DNA of 8,652 nt from RGIG1959 sp045604545 (GCA_045604545.1 JAZUOG010000059.1:1-8652); one strand, 5' to 3'; positions 1-6,873 are shown, counted from the stretch's first letter. Numbers and translations: made by a program. The notes: a model not told the origin generated them from the letters alone.

Positions 1-808
1 GGTAGGAACAGATGATGCACAGTGCCGGCGTGATGAAAATCAAGCTGTCGAAACGGTCCAGCACACCGCCGTGACCGGGGAACAGCTTGCCGTAATCCTT
101 GATGCCTTTCTGGCGTTTGATCACCGAACAGATCAGATCGCCGATCACCGTCATGGGAGACAATACAAACGCCAAAATCGCCACCTGCCAGTACACGACC
201 GTGAGACCGAGGGCATTAAGTACCACCGTTTGATAGATCCATGCACCGAGCAAGCTGAACAGCACCGAGCTGATCATGCCGCCGATAAGACCCTCCACGG
301 TTTTCTTGGGACTGACATTCGGGCAAAGCTTGTGCTTGCCGAGGAAGGTGCCCGCAAAATAGGCACCCATATCGGCAACCCACGCAATGATAAGCGCCAA
401 AAACAGGTAAGCACGACCGTGATCACCCAAAGCGCACAAATGCGCCAATGCCGAAATCGGCAGAATGATCATGATGGAGGTCGCCAGAATAAACATGACA
501 TTGTCGGTGCGCAAGGTCTGATTGTATTTCAGTTGAATGAACGTCAACAGCAATACATACACCAGCACCACGCCGAGCACAAGGCGAATATCGCCGAGCA
601 TATCCAAAAACGGCGCTCCCGCCGCAAACAGCGACGATACGATCAGCATCGGTTTGTGCTCTTTGAGACCCACCGTGCTGAGCATTTCATAAGAACCGAT
701 CACGCAAAGTGCCATAACCGCGATGCGAATGCCGATAACGGGCAGAAACAGCAATGCCAAAATTGCCGCAATACCGGCAACAAGTCCGGTCAGTACACGC
801 GTCTTCAT
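1..808 (-). CDS. cdsA: Phosphatidate cytidylyltransferase (CDP-diglyceride synthase), 3' end cut by window
   Basis: This integral membrane enzyme makes CDP-diacylglycerol from CTP and phosphatidic acid, the branch point for bacterial phospholipids. Reading the minus strand from the ATG at 806-808 gives 269 residues with no stop before the window edge. The protein is very hydrophobic, with many membrane segments. Near the C-terminus, residues 228-254 match the family signature S-x-[hydrophobic]-K-R-x4-K-D-x-G-x2-F-P-G-H-G-G-x2-D-R-x-D, including the conserved Lys, Asp, His and Gly-Gly residues. The signature normally lies close to the C-terminus, so probably only a few residues are missing. 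The start is supported by a GGAAGTGA ribosome site (814-821) five bases upstream. It lies 23 bp after uppS on the same strand and is very likely co-transcribed with it. Family assignment is secure; the true end is not visible. Confidence 0.95.
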   Translation of the reverse strand, partial: MKTRVLTGLVAGIAAILALLFLPVIGIRIAVMALCVIGSYEMLSTVGLKEHKPMLIVSSLFAAGAPFLDMLGDIRLVLGVVLVYVLLLTFIQLKYNQTLRTDNVMFILATSIMIILPISALAHLCALGDHGRAYLFLALIIAWVADMGAYFAGTFLGKHKLCPNVSPKKTVEGLIGGMISSVLFSLLGAWIYQTVVLNALGLTVVYWQVAILAFVLSPMTVIGDLICSVIKRQKGIKDYGKLFPGHGGVLDRFDSLIFITPALCIICSY

Positions 809-831
809 TCTCTTCACTTCCTCTTTTCTTT

Positions 832-1581
832 TCAAACACCGCCGAAACGGCGATTGCGTCCCGCAAACTGCAGGATCGCGTCGTCTAAGTGGCTTTCGTC
901 AAAATCCGGCCACAAGATATCCATAAACACATATTCCGCGTACGCCGATTGCCACAGCAGGAAATTGCTGGTGCGATATTCCCCGCTGGGACGGATAATC
1001 AGATCGGGATCGGGTTGTCCGTTTGTCTGCAGGGTCTGCGAAATCAGCTGTTCGGAGATGTCTTCTTTTCGGAGCGTTCCGTCGTTCAGACGATCGGCGA
1101 GATCCTTGAACGCGAGCACCAATTCGTGACGGCCGCCGTAGTTGAGGGCGATGTTGACGGTGAGTCCGGTTTTGTCCGCCGTTCCTCTCTCCGCTTCCTC
1201 GATCAGTTCAAGAATATCCTTCGCAAGCGGCGTGCGGTCGCCGATAAACAGGGTGCGAATATTCTCGTTTTTGAAATCGCTGAGGGATTCCCTGAGGTAA
1301 TCTCTCAGAAGGTCCATGATCGCGTCGACTTCTTCCTTCGGACGCTTCCAGTTTTCCGTCGAAAACGCATAGAACGTGGCGCTTTGAATACCGCGCTTTT
1401 CGCAGGCACGCACGATTTTGCGAAACACCTTGGCACCCGCGGCATGTCCCGCTTTGCGAGGCAATCCGCGTTTGTTCGCCCAACGGCCGTTGCCGTCCAT
1501 GATAAAGCCGATGTGTTTCGGATAGGCTTCCTTCGGGAGATCATCAAGTGTGATTTTGGGTTTTCTCTTGAAAAACGCCAC
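832..1581 (-). CDS. uppS: Isoprenyl transferase (undecaprenyl diphosphate synthase family), GTG start
   Basis: This soluble cis-prenyltransferase extends farnesyl diphosphate with isopentenyl diphosphate to undecaprenyl diphosphate, the lipid carrier for peptidoglycan and other wall polymers. The 249-residue length is normal. Visible motifs are HIGFIMDGNGRWA (residues 23-35, with catalytic Asp29), FSTENW (73-78), NYGGR (147-151), and DPDLIIRPSGE (191-201) followed by R203, S205 and NFLLWQ for isopentenyl diphosphate and Mg binding. It ends in the common RRFGG tail. The start is GTG at 1579-1581, chosen because a strong AGGAGGG site (1588-1594) lies six bases upstream and the conserved N-terminal region begins soon after. 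It sits between frr (83-bp gap) and cdsA (23-bp gap). The long gap upstream contains RNA structure that could control its expression. Family assignment is secure; exact product chain length is inferred. Confidence 0.96.
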   Translation of the reverse strand: MAFFKRKPKITLDDLPKEAYPKHIGFIMDGNGRWANKRGLPRKAGHAAGAKVFRKIVRACEKRGIQSATFYAFSTENWKRPKEEVDAIMDLLRDYLRESLSDFKNENIRTLFIGDRTPLAKDILELIEEAERGTADKTGLTVNIALNYGGRHELVLAFKDLADRLNDGTLRKEDISEQLISQTLQTNGQPDPDLIIRPSGEYRTSNFLLWQSAYAEYVFMDILWPDFDESHLDDAILQFAGRNRRFGGV

Positions 1582-1646
1582 CGTTTTCCCTCCTCGTAAA
1601 CACGCTTAAATACGGAAAACGGGCGGACTCATCGTCCGCCGTTCCC
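1581..1646 (-). promoter_or_regulatory. uppS leader: competing inverted repeats between frr and uppS
   Basis: In mRNA order, GGCGGAC-GATGA-GTCCGCC (1640 down to 1622) forms a perfect 7-bp GC-rich hairpin, followed by CGTTTTCC, so it resembles a weak intrinsic terminator. The same CCGTTTTCC (1622-1614) is also perfectly complementary over 9 bp to GGAAAACGG (1589-1581). That second segment runs from the end of the uppS Shine-Dalgarno site to the first base of its GTG start. The U-rich segment can alternatively pair imperfectly with the GGGAAC just upstream (1646-1641), extending the first hairpin. The pairings are seen directly; a regulatory role is inference. Confidence 0.45.
1588..1594 (-). 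promoter_or_regulatory. Ribosome binding site that fixes the GTG start of uppS
   Basis: The minus strand reads AGGAGGG, six bases before the GTG at 1579-1581. No in-frame ATG with comparable spacing lies nearby, so this site decides the start. Its last bases fall in the 9-bp inverted repeat described for the uppS leader. Confidence 0.8.
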
Positions 1647-1664
1647 GTGAAATAAACCGTTGTA

Positions 1665-2219
1665 TTACAGTTCCATGATCTCTTTTTCTTTTGCCGCCGC
1701 TTCCGCGTCGATCTCTTTGCAGTACTTGTCGGTGAGATCCTGCATTTTCTTTTCGGCGATCTTCAGATCGTCTTCGGTCAGCTCGCTCTTCTTTTTCATG
1801 TCCTTGAGCTTTTCGATGCCGTCACGGCGAATGGAACGAACCGCCACCTTCGCCTCTTCGGCGTATTTGTAGATCATTTTGCCGAGTTCCTTACGACGCT
1901 CCTCGTTGAGCGGCGGGAACTGCAGACGAATGACCGTGCCGTCGTTCTGGGGGTTGATGCCGATGTCGGACGCAAGAATGGCGCGCTCGATATCCTTGAG
2001 CATGCTCTTATCCCACGGGGTGATCATCAGCGTACGGGGATCGGGAACGGACACCGCCGCCACCTGATTCACGGGAGACGGAACGCCGTAGTATTCAACA
2101 GACACCTTGTCGAGCACGCCGGGATTGGCACGACCGGCGCGCACGGTGGCATACTCATTCAAAAGAGCCTGAACGGATTTTTGCATTTTGGATTCAGCAT
2201 GATTGAGAACGTCTTTCAT
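1665..2219 (-). CDS. frr: Ribosome recycling factor
   Basis: This cytoplasmic factor works with EF-G and GTP to split post-termination ribosomes so that the subunits can be reused. The 184-residue length is standard. The two-domain layout is clear. A helical domain I is formed by the N-terminus plus the long C-terminal helices, and a small beta-rich domain II lies at about residues 31-104. Characteristic stretches include VRAGRANP (26-33), YYGVPSP (43-49), PPLNEERR (102-109) and AVRSIRRDG (126-134). The start ATG at 2217-2219 has AGAAAGGA (2232-2239) upstream at a rather long 12-base spacing. It lies 30 bp after pyrH on the same strand and belongs to the same transcript. A hairpin follows its stop codon in the frr-uppS gap. 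Identity is not in doubt. Confidence 0.97.
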   Translation of the reverse strand: MKDVLNHAESKMQKSVQALLNEYATVRAGRANPGVLDKVSVEYYGVPSPVNQVAAVSVPDPRTLMITPWDKSMLKDIERAILASDIGINPQNDGTVIRLQFPPLNEERRKELGKMIYKYAEEAKVAVRSIRRDGIEKLKDMKKKSELTEDDLKIAEKKMQDLTDKYCKEIDAEAAAKEKEIMEL

Positions 2220-2249
2220 ATCGATAAGGATTCCTTTCTGTTTTCGTTT

Positions 2250-2954
2250 TTATTCCACGATCGTGCCGATGGGCTCACCGAGAACCGCACGAACGATGTT
2301 TTTCGGATCTTGCAGGTTGAACACCAAAATCGGGAGCTTGTTGTCCATGCACAACGTTGCCGCCGTCGAATCCATCACCTTGAGGTCTTTGTTGAGAACA
2401 TCGAGATAGGACAGCTTGTCAAACTTGACCGCGTCGGGGTTCTTCTTGGGATCGCTGTCATAGACACCGTCGACCATGCTCGCCTTAAAGATGATATCCG
2501 CTTCAATTTCCGCGGCACGCAGAGCCGCCGCCGTATCGGTCGAGAAGAACGGGTTGCCCGTTCCGCAACCGAAGATCACAATGCGGCCTTTTTCGAGATG
2601 ACGCACGGCGCGATTGCGAATATAGGGTTCGGCGACCTGATTCATGGCGATACCGGTTTGCACGCGTACCTCACAGTCAAGCTGTTCGAGGGCATCGGCA
2701 AAGCCGAGCGCATTGATCGCCGTGGCGAGCATGCCCATGTGATCGGCGCGGGTGCGATCCATTTTACCACTCGTTCTGCCGCGCCAGAAGTTGCCGCCAC
2801 CGACAACGATGGCGATTTCAACACCCATGTCGGCGCATTCCTTGACCGCTTCCGCAAAGCTGAGAACCGTGTCAAAATCGATGCCGGTCTTTTGTTCGCC
2901 CGCCATCGCTTCGCCGCTGAGTTTCAAAAGAATTCTCTTATATTTAGGTTGCAT
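2250..2954 (-). CDS. pyrH: UMP kinase (uridylate kinase, amino acid kinase family)
   Basis: This enzyme phosphorylates UMP to UDP with ATP in pyrimidine nucleotide synthesis. The bacterial form is a hexamer of the amino acid kinase fold, unrelated to eukaryotic UMP/CMP kinase, and is usually activated by GTP and inhibited by UTP. The 234 residues carry KLSGE (11-15), the glycine loop VVGGGNFWRG (50-59), RTRADHMGMLATAINA (67-82), GTGNPFFSTDT (131-141), DGVYDSDP (162-169) and MDSTA (194-198), all typical of PyrH. The start at 2952-2954 is supported by GGATGTGA (2961-2968) six bases upstream, one mismatch from the ideal GGAGGTGA. It is the first gene of the minus-strand cluster and is preceded by a good promoter. 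rpsB and tsf, which often precede it, are not here; pheST is divergent instead. Confidence 0.97.
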   Translation of the reverse strand: MQPKYKRILLKLSGEAMAGEQKTGIDFDTVLSFAEAVKECADMGVEIAIVVGGGNFWRGRTSGKMDRTRADHMGMLATAINALGFADALEQLDCEVRVQTGIAMNQVAEPYIRNRAVRHLEKGRIVIFGCGTGNPFFSTDTAAALRAAEIEADIIFKASMVDGVYDSDPKKNPDAVKFDKLSYLDVLNKDLKVMDSTAATLCMDNKLPILVFNLQDPKNIVRAVLGEPIGTIVE

Positions 2955-2960
2955 ATGGTT

Positions 2961-2968
2961 TCACATCC
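2961..2968 (-). promoter_or_regulatory. Ribosome binding site of pyrH (GGATGTGA)
   Basis: This is a 7-of-8 match to GGAGGTGA, the full complement of the 16S 3' end, six bases before the pyrH ATG. The same octamer occurs seven bases before the esterase start at 7576. It supports the chosen start. Confidence 0.6.
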
Positions 2969-3000
2969 GTTTCTGAAGAGTGTTTCGGTACGTTTATATC

Positions 3001-3029
3001 ATTTTACAATATTTTTGACGTTCTGTAAA
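3001..3029 (-). promoter_or_regulatory. Sigma-A-type promoter of the pyrH-frr-uppS-cdsA cluster
   Basis: The minus strand shows TTTACA (3029-3024), an exact 17-base spacer, then TAAAAT (3006-3001). Transcription should begin near 2994, giving a leader of about 40 nt before the pyrH ATG. The region is AT-rich in an otherwise GC-rich window. Its -35 box is separated by 34 bp from that of the divergent pheST promoter. Confidence 0.75.
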
Positions 3030-3063
3030 GGTATTCCTTGTAAATTTTTATCCCGAAACCCTC

Positions 3064-3092
3064 TTGATTTTTGAGAATGACCGTGGTAATAT
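3064..3092 (+). promoter_or_regulatory. Sigma-A-type promoter of the pheST T-box leader
   Basis: TTGATT (3064-3069), a 17-base spacer and TAATAT (3087-3092) make a strong promoter. Transcription should begin near 3099, immediately before the T-box Stem I. A second weaker register, TTGAGA at 3071, has no good -10 box at the right distance. Confidence 0.75.
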
Positions 3093-3098
3093 ATTAAA

Positions 3099-3350
3099 GA
3101 ATAACGCGTTGACGAAGGAAGTACGCACAAGACATATCCCCCACAGAGACGATCGCCGCGGCTGAAAGCGATCGGCGGATCATTGTGACCGAAGTTCCCT
3201 TCCGAGCGGCGACATTGAACCATTCGTTGCAGTAGGTGTCGACGGCAGACCCCGTTATCGGTCGCAGGAGTGTTTGCTTCATGCAAAAATCAGGGTGGTA
3301 CCGCGGAGATGTTCGTCTTCGTCCCTTTGTGTGGGACGGAGGCGTTTTTT
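3099..3350 (+). promoter_or_regulatory. T-box riboswitch sensing tRNA-Phe, upstream of pheST
   Basis: This leader RNA senses uncharged tRNA and lets transcription continue into pheST when phenylalanine charging is low. The T-box AGGGTGGTACCGCG is intact at 3292-3305. Its TGGT bulge suits a tRNA with discriminator base A, as in tRNA-Phe. Stem I can be traced: GGAA (3117-3120) pairs with TTCC (3200-3203) and CACAA (3126-3130) with TTGTG (3183-3187). These enclose a specifier loop with the AGTA motif (3120-3123) on one side and GAAGTTCC (3191-3198) on the other. TTC at 3195-3197 is the likely Phe specifier. An apical hairpin has arms CGATCGC (3150-3156) and GCGATCG (3168-3174). GTAGG...ACGG...CCGTTA (3232-3257) matches the usual region between Stem I and the antiterminator. 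AGGG of the T-box can pair with CCCT (3323-3326) to form the antiterminator. The exact specifier register is inferred; the class is secure. Confidence 0.95.
3314..3350 (+). terminator. Rho-independent terminator of the pheST T-box leader
   Basis: Arms CGTCTTCGTCCC (3314-3325) and GGGACGGAGGCG (3333-3344) form a 12-bp stem with two G-U pairs and a 7-base loop, followed by six T and then GTTTT. The left arm contains the CCCT needed by the antiterminator, so the two structures exclude each other. This is the standard T-box transcription switch. Confidence 0.93.
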
Positions 3351-3411
3351 GTTTTCCGTGTTCGCACGCCGCTCCTTTAATGATATTCATACCGAAAGGA
3401 AGAATGCTGAC

Positions 3412-4431
3412 ATGAAAGAACAATTGGAGGCCTTGAAACAAAAGGCTCTCGCCCAGCTCGCCGAGCTGAGCGACCAAAAGGGTGTCGAAGAATTCCGCAT
3501 CCGCTTGCTTGGTAAAAAAGGTGAGCTGACCGGTCTTCTGCGCGGCATGGGCAGTCTGCCCGCCGAGGAACGCCCCGTTGTCGGACAGATGGTGAACGAA
3601 CTGCGTGCGCTTCTGGAAGAAGAACTCCGTCAAAAGGAAACCGCCATCGCCGATGCCGCAAAAAACGCCAAACTCGCCGAAGAAACACTCGATGTGACAC
3701 TCCCCGGCAAACAGCGCACCGTCGGCGGTCTGCATCCGCTCAACGCGGTGCTTGAAGACCTCATCGATATTTTCCGTTCGATGGGCTTTGATGTGGTGGA
3801 CGGTCCCGAAGTGGAAACCGACTACTACAACTTCGAAGCACTCAACGTCCCCGCCGATCACCCTGCACGCGATATGCAGGTTACCTTCTATCTGGCGGAA
3901 AACCTGCTTCTTCGTACCCAGACCTCCGCGGCACAGATCCGCACCATGGAGAACCGCAAGCCCCCCATTCGCATCATCTGCCCCGGACGCGTGTTCCGCG
4001 CCGATGAAGTGGACGCGACCCACTCCCCCGTGTTCCATCAGGTGGAAGGTCTTGTCGTTGACAAGGGTATCACCATGTGCGATCTGAAGGGTGTGCTCGA
4101 GCAGTTTGCCCGCGAGATCTACGGTCCCGAGACCAAGGTGAAATTCCGTCCCTCCTTCTTCCCGTTCACCGAGCCCAGCGTTGAGGTGGACGTGTCCTGC
4201 TCGGAATGCGGCGGCAAGGGTTGCCGCGTGTGTAAGGGCAGCGGCTGGATCGAGATCCTCGGCGCCGGCATGGTGCATCCCCGCGTGCTGGCCGGTTGCG
4301 GCATCGACCCCGAAGAATACAGCGGCTTTGCATTCGGTATCGGTCTCGACCGTCTGACCACCACCCGCCACAAGATCAGTGATATTCGCCTGTTGTTTGA
4401 AAACGACGTGCGTTTTCTTGACCAATTTTAA
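3412..4431 (+). CDS. pheS: Phenylalanyl-tRNA synthetase alpha subunit
   Basis: This is the catalytic subunit of the alpha2-beta2 class II synthetase that attaches phenylalanine to tRNA-Phe. From the ATG at 3412 it has 339 residues, the usual length. Residues 1-90 are a charged helical coiled-coil arm that binds tRNA, followed by the class II core. Motif 2 is around RVFRADEVDATHSPVFHQVE (193-212). Motif 3 is GFAFGIGLDR (305-314), with the invariant Arg314. LLRTQTS (166-172) has Gln where many homologues have His. Four cysteines (263, 266, 271, 274) form the CxxC-CxxC insertion common in Firmicutes PheS. The frame is open upstream to 3274, but that stretch is the T-box leader. The ATG at 3412 has AGGAAG (3397-3402) nine bases upstream. 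pheT begins 15 bp after the stop. Expression is controlled by the T-box. Confidence 0.97.
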   Translation: MKEQLEALKQKALAQLAELSDQKGVEEFRIRLLGKKGELTGLLRGMGSLPAEERPVVGQMVNELRALLEEELRQKETAIADAAKNAKLAEETLDVTLPGKQRTVGGLHPLNAVLEDLIDIFRSMGFDVVDGPEVETDYYNFEALNVPADHPARDMQVTFYLAENLLLRTQTSAAQIRTMENRKPPIRIICPGRVFRADEVDATHSPVFHQVEGLVVDKGITMCDLKGVLEQFAREIYGPETKVKFRPSFFPFTEPSVEVDVSCSECGGKGCRVCKGSGWIEILGAGMVHPRVLAGCGIDPEEYSGFAFGIGLDRLTTTRHKISDIRLLFENDVRFLDQF

Positions 4432-4446
4432 GGGAGGGACAACACC

Positions 4447-6837
4447 ATGAATATTTCGTTGAAATGGCTTAAACGCTATGTAGATATTGATGTTCCCGTG
4501 GAGGAACTGTGCGATAAAATGGTCATGAGCGGCTTCGAGGTGGAAAGCATCGAAGACCTCAGCCAAACCATGAGCAATGTCGTCGCGGCACGCATTCTGC
4601 GTCTCGAAAAGCACCCCGACGCTGACAAACTGCAGATCTGCACAATGGATATCGGCGAAGAGGAGCCCGTTCAGATCGTCACAGGCGCCGATAACGTGTT
4701 TGAAGGTGCGCTTGTTCCCGCCGCTCTGCACGACTCTCACCTTCCCAACGGCATGCACATCAAAAAGGGCAAGCTCCGCGGTGTGCCGTCGAACGGTATG
4801 CTGTGCTCGGGTGAAGAACTGTGCCTCAAGGACGCCGATTATCCCGGTGCCGAGGTGTACGGCATTCTCATTCTGAAAGAGGACTGCGCTCCCGGCACGG
4901 ATATGCGCGAGATCCTGCGTCTTGATGACATCGTCATCGATTTCAAAATCACCGCCAACCGCCCCGACTGTAACAGCGTTCTGGGTGTGGCGCGTGAGAT
5001 CGCCGTCGCGCTGAACAAGCCCTTCACCCTGCCGGCGACGGATTACACCGTCAAGGGCGGCGACATTCACGATCACATCGACATCGAGGTCACCGATTAT
5101 GACCTCTGCCCGCGCTATCTCGGCCGTGTCGTCAAAAACCTGCGCATCGGTCCGTCTCCCGACTGGATGAAGGACTGTCTCAAAGCAGCCGGCATGCGCC
5201 CCATCAACAACATTGTCGATATCACCAACTTCGTGATGCTCGAAACCGGACAGCCGATGCATGCTTTCGACCTGCGCGATATTGACGGCGCGAAAATCAT
5301 CGTCCGCCGCGCCAAGGACGGCGAGCCGATGACCACTCTTGACGGCAAAGAGCATACGCTGACAAGCGATATGCTTGTCATCGCCGATGCCTCTGCCCCC
5401 TCCTGCCTTGCAGGTATCATGGGCGGTCTCAACAGCGAGATCAAAGAGGACACCACCGATCTGTTCCTCGAGTGCGCGAAGTTCCGTCGCGACAGCGTGC
5501 GCCGCACCGGTCGTGCGCTCGGTATGCGTACCGAATCCTCTGCCCGCTTTGAAAAGGGCGTGGATATCCACACGGTGGAATATGCCATGAACCGCGCTCT
5601 TGCGCTCATTGATGAGCTGGACGCAGGCGATATCATCGACGGTGCCATTGACCGCTATGAGTCCCTGCCTGCTCCGCGTGAGATCGTCGTCAAGGCTGAC
5701 CGCATCACCGAGCTTCTCGGTGTGGAAGTGCCGCACGAGACGATGGCGCAGATCCTCAATAATCTGTGCATCGACACGACGCTTGCCGACGGTGTCCTCA
5801 CCTGTAAAGTCCCCTCCTTCCGCGACGACATCGAAGGTCGCGCGGATCTGGCGGAAGAGGTCATGCGCATCTACGGCTATGACCACATTGTCGGCACCCC
5901 CATGAAGGGCAGTGTCATGCGCGGCAAGAAGCTCCCCGAGCGCGTCAAGACCGACAAGATCAAGACGTTGCTCTGCGCAAACGGTATGCAGGAAATCACC
6001 ACCTATTCGTTCATCGGCTCGAAAGCCATCGACGTGCTGTCGCTCGCCGAAAACGATCCTCGCCGTCAGGCTGTGGTGATCAAAAACCCGCTCGGTGACG
6101 AATACTCCACCATGCGCACACAGCTGTTCACCAGCATGCTGGCCGTTATGTCCACCAACTACAACCGCAAGGCTTCCGCCGTGCGTCTCTTCGAGGTAAG
6201 CAAGCTGTTCATTCCGAAGAGCCTGCCGCTGACCGAGCAACCGCTTGAACTGCCCGCGCTATCGCTGGGACTCTATGGTCAGGGTGAAGATTTCTTCACG
6301 ATCAAAGGCCTTGTGGAGCAACTGATGGAGCTGTTCGGTGTGAAGGCGCAATACGCCCGCTCTGCCGAGCCGTTCCTCCACCCCGGTCGTCAGGCAAGCA
6401 TCACCGTGGACGACACCGTCATCGGTGTGTTCGGTGAGCTCCATCCCGACACCGCCGAAGCTGTCGGCATCGGCACGAAGGCCTATGTCGCCCAGATTGA
6501 GCTCAAAGCCCTGTTTGCCACCGAGGCACCGCTCGTGCTGTACAAGCCGCTCCCCCGTTTCCCTGCCGTGGAACGTGACCTCGCTCTTCTCTGCGATGCC
6601 GAACTTCCCGCCGCGGAAATCGAAGACGCCATTCGCGTCGGCGGCGGCAAGCTGCTTGAAGACGTCAAGCTGTTTGACGTCTATCAAGGCGCTCAGATCG
6701 AAGCCGGCAAGAAAAGTGTGGCATACAGCCTGTGGTTCCGCAGCAACGAAGGCACGCTCTCCGATGCCGATATCGAGCCTGCACTGAAAAAGATCTTCAA
6801 GAAGCTCGAGGAAAAGGGCTGTGCGTTGCGTTCTTAA
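4447..6837 (+). CDS. pheT: Phenylalanyl-tRNA synthetase beta subunit
   Basis: This large subunit pairs with PheS, binds tRNA-Phe and edits mischarged Tyr-tRNA-Phe. The 796 residues match the normal bacterial length, and all domains appear in order. They are an EMAP-like tRNA-binding OB fold at about 40-150 (HPDADKL at 56-62), the B3/B4 editing region at about 210-385 (RPINNIVDITNFVMLETGQP at 251-270), the B5 domain at about 405-475 with acidic Mg-site residues in PSFRDDIEGRADLAEE (456-471), an inactive synthetase-like core at about 480-690, and a C-terminal anticodon-binding FDX-ACB domain from about 703 to the end. The ribosome site GGGAGGGA (4432-4439) is strong. No terminator is seen after the stop; the ireB promoter follows at once, so read-through into ireB is possible. 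No frameshift or missing domain is visible. Confidence 0.97.
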   Translation: MNISLKWLKRYVDIDVPVEELCDKMVMSGFEVESIEDLSQTMSNVVAARILRLEKHPDADKLQICTMDIGEEEPVQIVTGADNVFEGALVPAALHDSHLPNGMHIKKGKLRGVPSNGMLCSGEELCLKDADYPGAEVYGILILKEDCAPGTDMREILRLDDIVIDFKITANRPDCNSVLGVAREIAVALNKPFTLPATDYTVKGGDIHDHIDIEVTDYDLCPRYLGRVVKNLRIGPSPDWMKDCLKAAGMRPINNIVDITNFVMLETGQPMHAFDLRDIDGAKIIVRRAKDGEPMTTLDGKEHTLTSDMLVIADASAPSCLAGIMGGLNSEIKEDTTDLFLECAKFRRDSVRRTGRALGMRTESSARFEKGVDIHTVEYAMNRALALIDELDAGDIIDGAIDRYESLPAPREIVVKADRITELLGVEVPHETMAQILNNLCIDTTLADGVLTCKVPSFRDDIEGRADLAEEVMRIYGYDHIVGTPMKGSVMRGKKLPERVKTDKIKTLLCANGMQEITTYSFIGSKAIDVLSLAENDPRRQAVVIKNPLGDEYSTMRTQLFTSMLAVMSTNYNRKASAVRLFEVSKLFIPKSLPLTEQPLELPALSLGLYGQGEDFFTIKGLVEQLMELFGVKAQYARSAEPFLHPGRQASITVDDTVIGVFGELHPDTAEAVGIGTKAYVAQIELKALFATEAPLVLYKPLPRFPAVERDLALLCDAELPAAEIEDAIRVGGGKLLEDVKLFDVYQGAQIEAGKKSVAYSLWFRSNEGTLSDADIEPALKKIFKKLEEKGCALRS

Positions 6838-6844
6838 GAAATGC

Positions 6845-6873
6845 TTGCAAAATTACAAAAGATGCGCTATACT
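6845..6873 (+). promoter_or_regulatory. Sigma-A-type promoter of ireB
   Basis: TTGCAA (6845-6850), a 17-base spacer and TATACT (6868-6873) lie eight bases past the pheT stop. Transcription should begin near 6880, about 47 nt before the ireB ATG. This would allow ireB and the following genes to be expressed independently of the T-box. Confidence 0.75.

Noticed and set aside
71..1129. A 352-codon open frame on the plus strand over cdsA and the end of uppS
   Set aside because: It is the codon-aligned antisense of cdsA. The minus-strand reading shows the complete CdsA signature, and the product here is a His/Gln/Arg-rich shadow.
889..1599. A 236-codon plus-strand open frame opposite uppS
   Set aside because: It is antisense to a complete, motif-bearing UppS and has no ribosome site or family resemblance.
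2181..3074. A 297-codon plus-strand open frame opposite pyrH
   Set aside because: It is antisense to a complete UMP kinase and ends in the AT-rich promoter region; no supporting initiation site.
3274..3411. An N-terminal extension of PheS starting inside the T-box
   Set aside because: These 46 codons cover the T-box motif and its terminator, and the Arg/Ser-rich peptide is absent from PheS proteins. The ATG at 3412 has the right ribosome site.
3404..3415. A mini-gene of three codons (ATG CTG ACA TGA) overlapping the pheS start
   Set aside because: Only one base separates its ATG from the AGGAAG site, too close for initiation, while the pheS ATG has a nine-base spacing.
3094..6240. A 1048-codon open frame on the minus strand opposite pheS and pheT
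   Set aside because: It shares codon boundaries with pheST and exists only because TTA, CTA and TCA are avoided there. It has no ribosome site, runs through the T-box leader, and its His/Ala/Asp/Val-rich product looks like the mirror of GC-rich sense codons.
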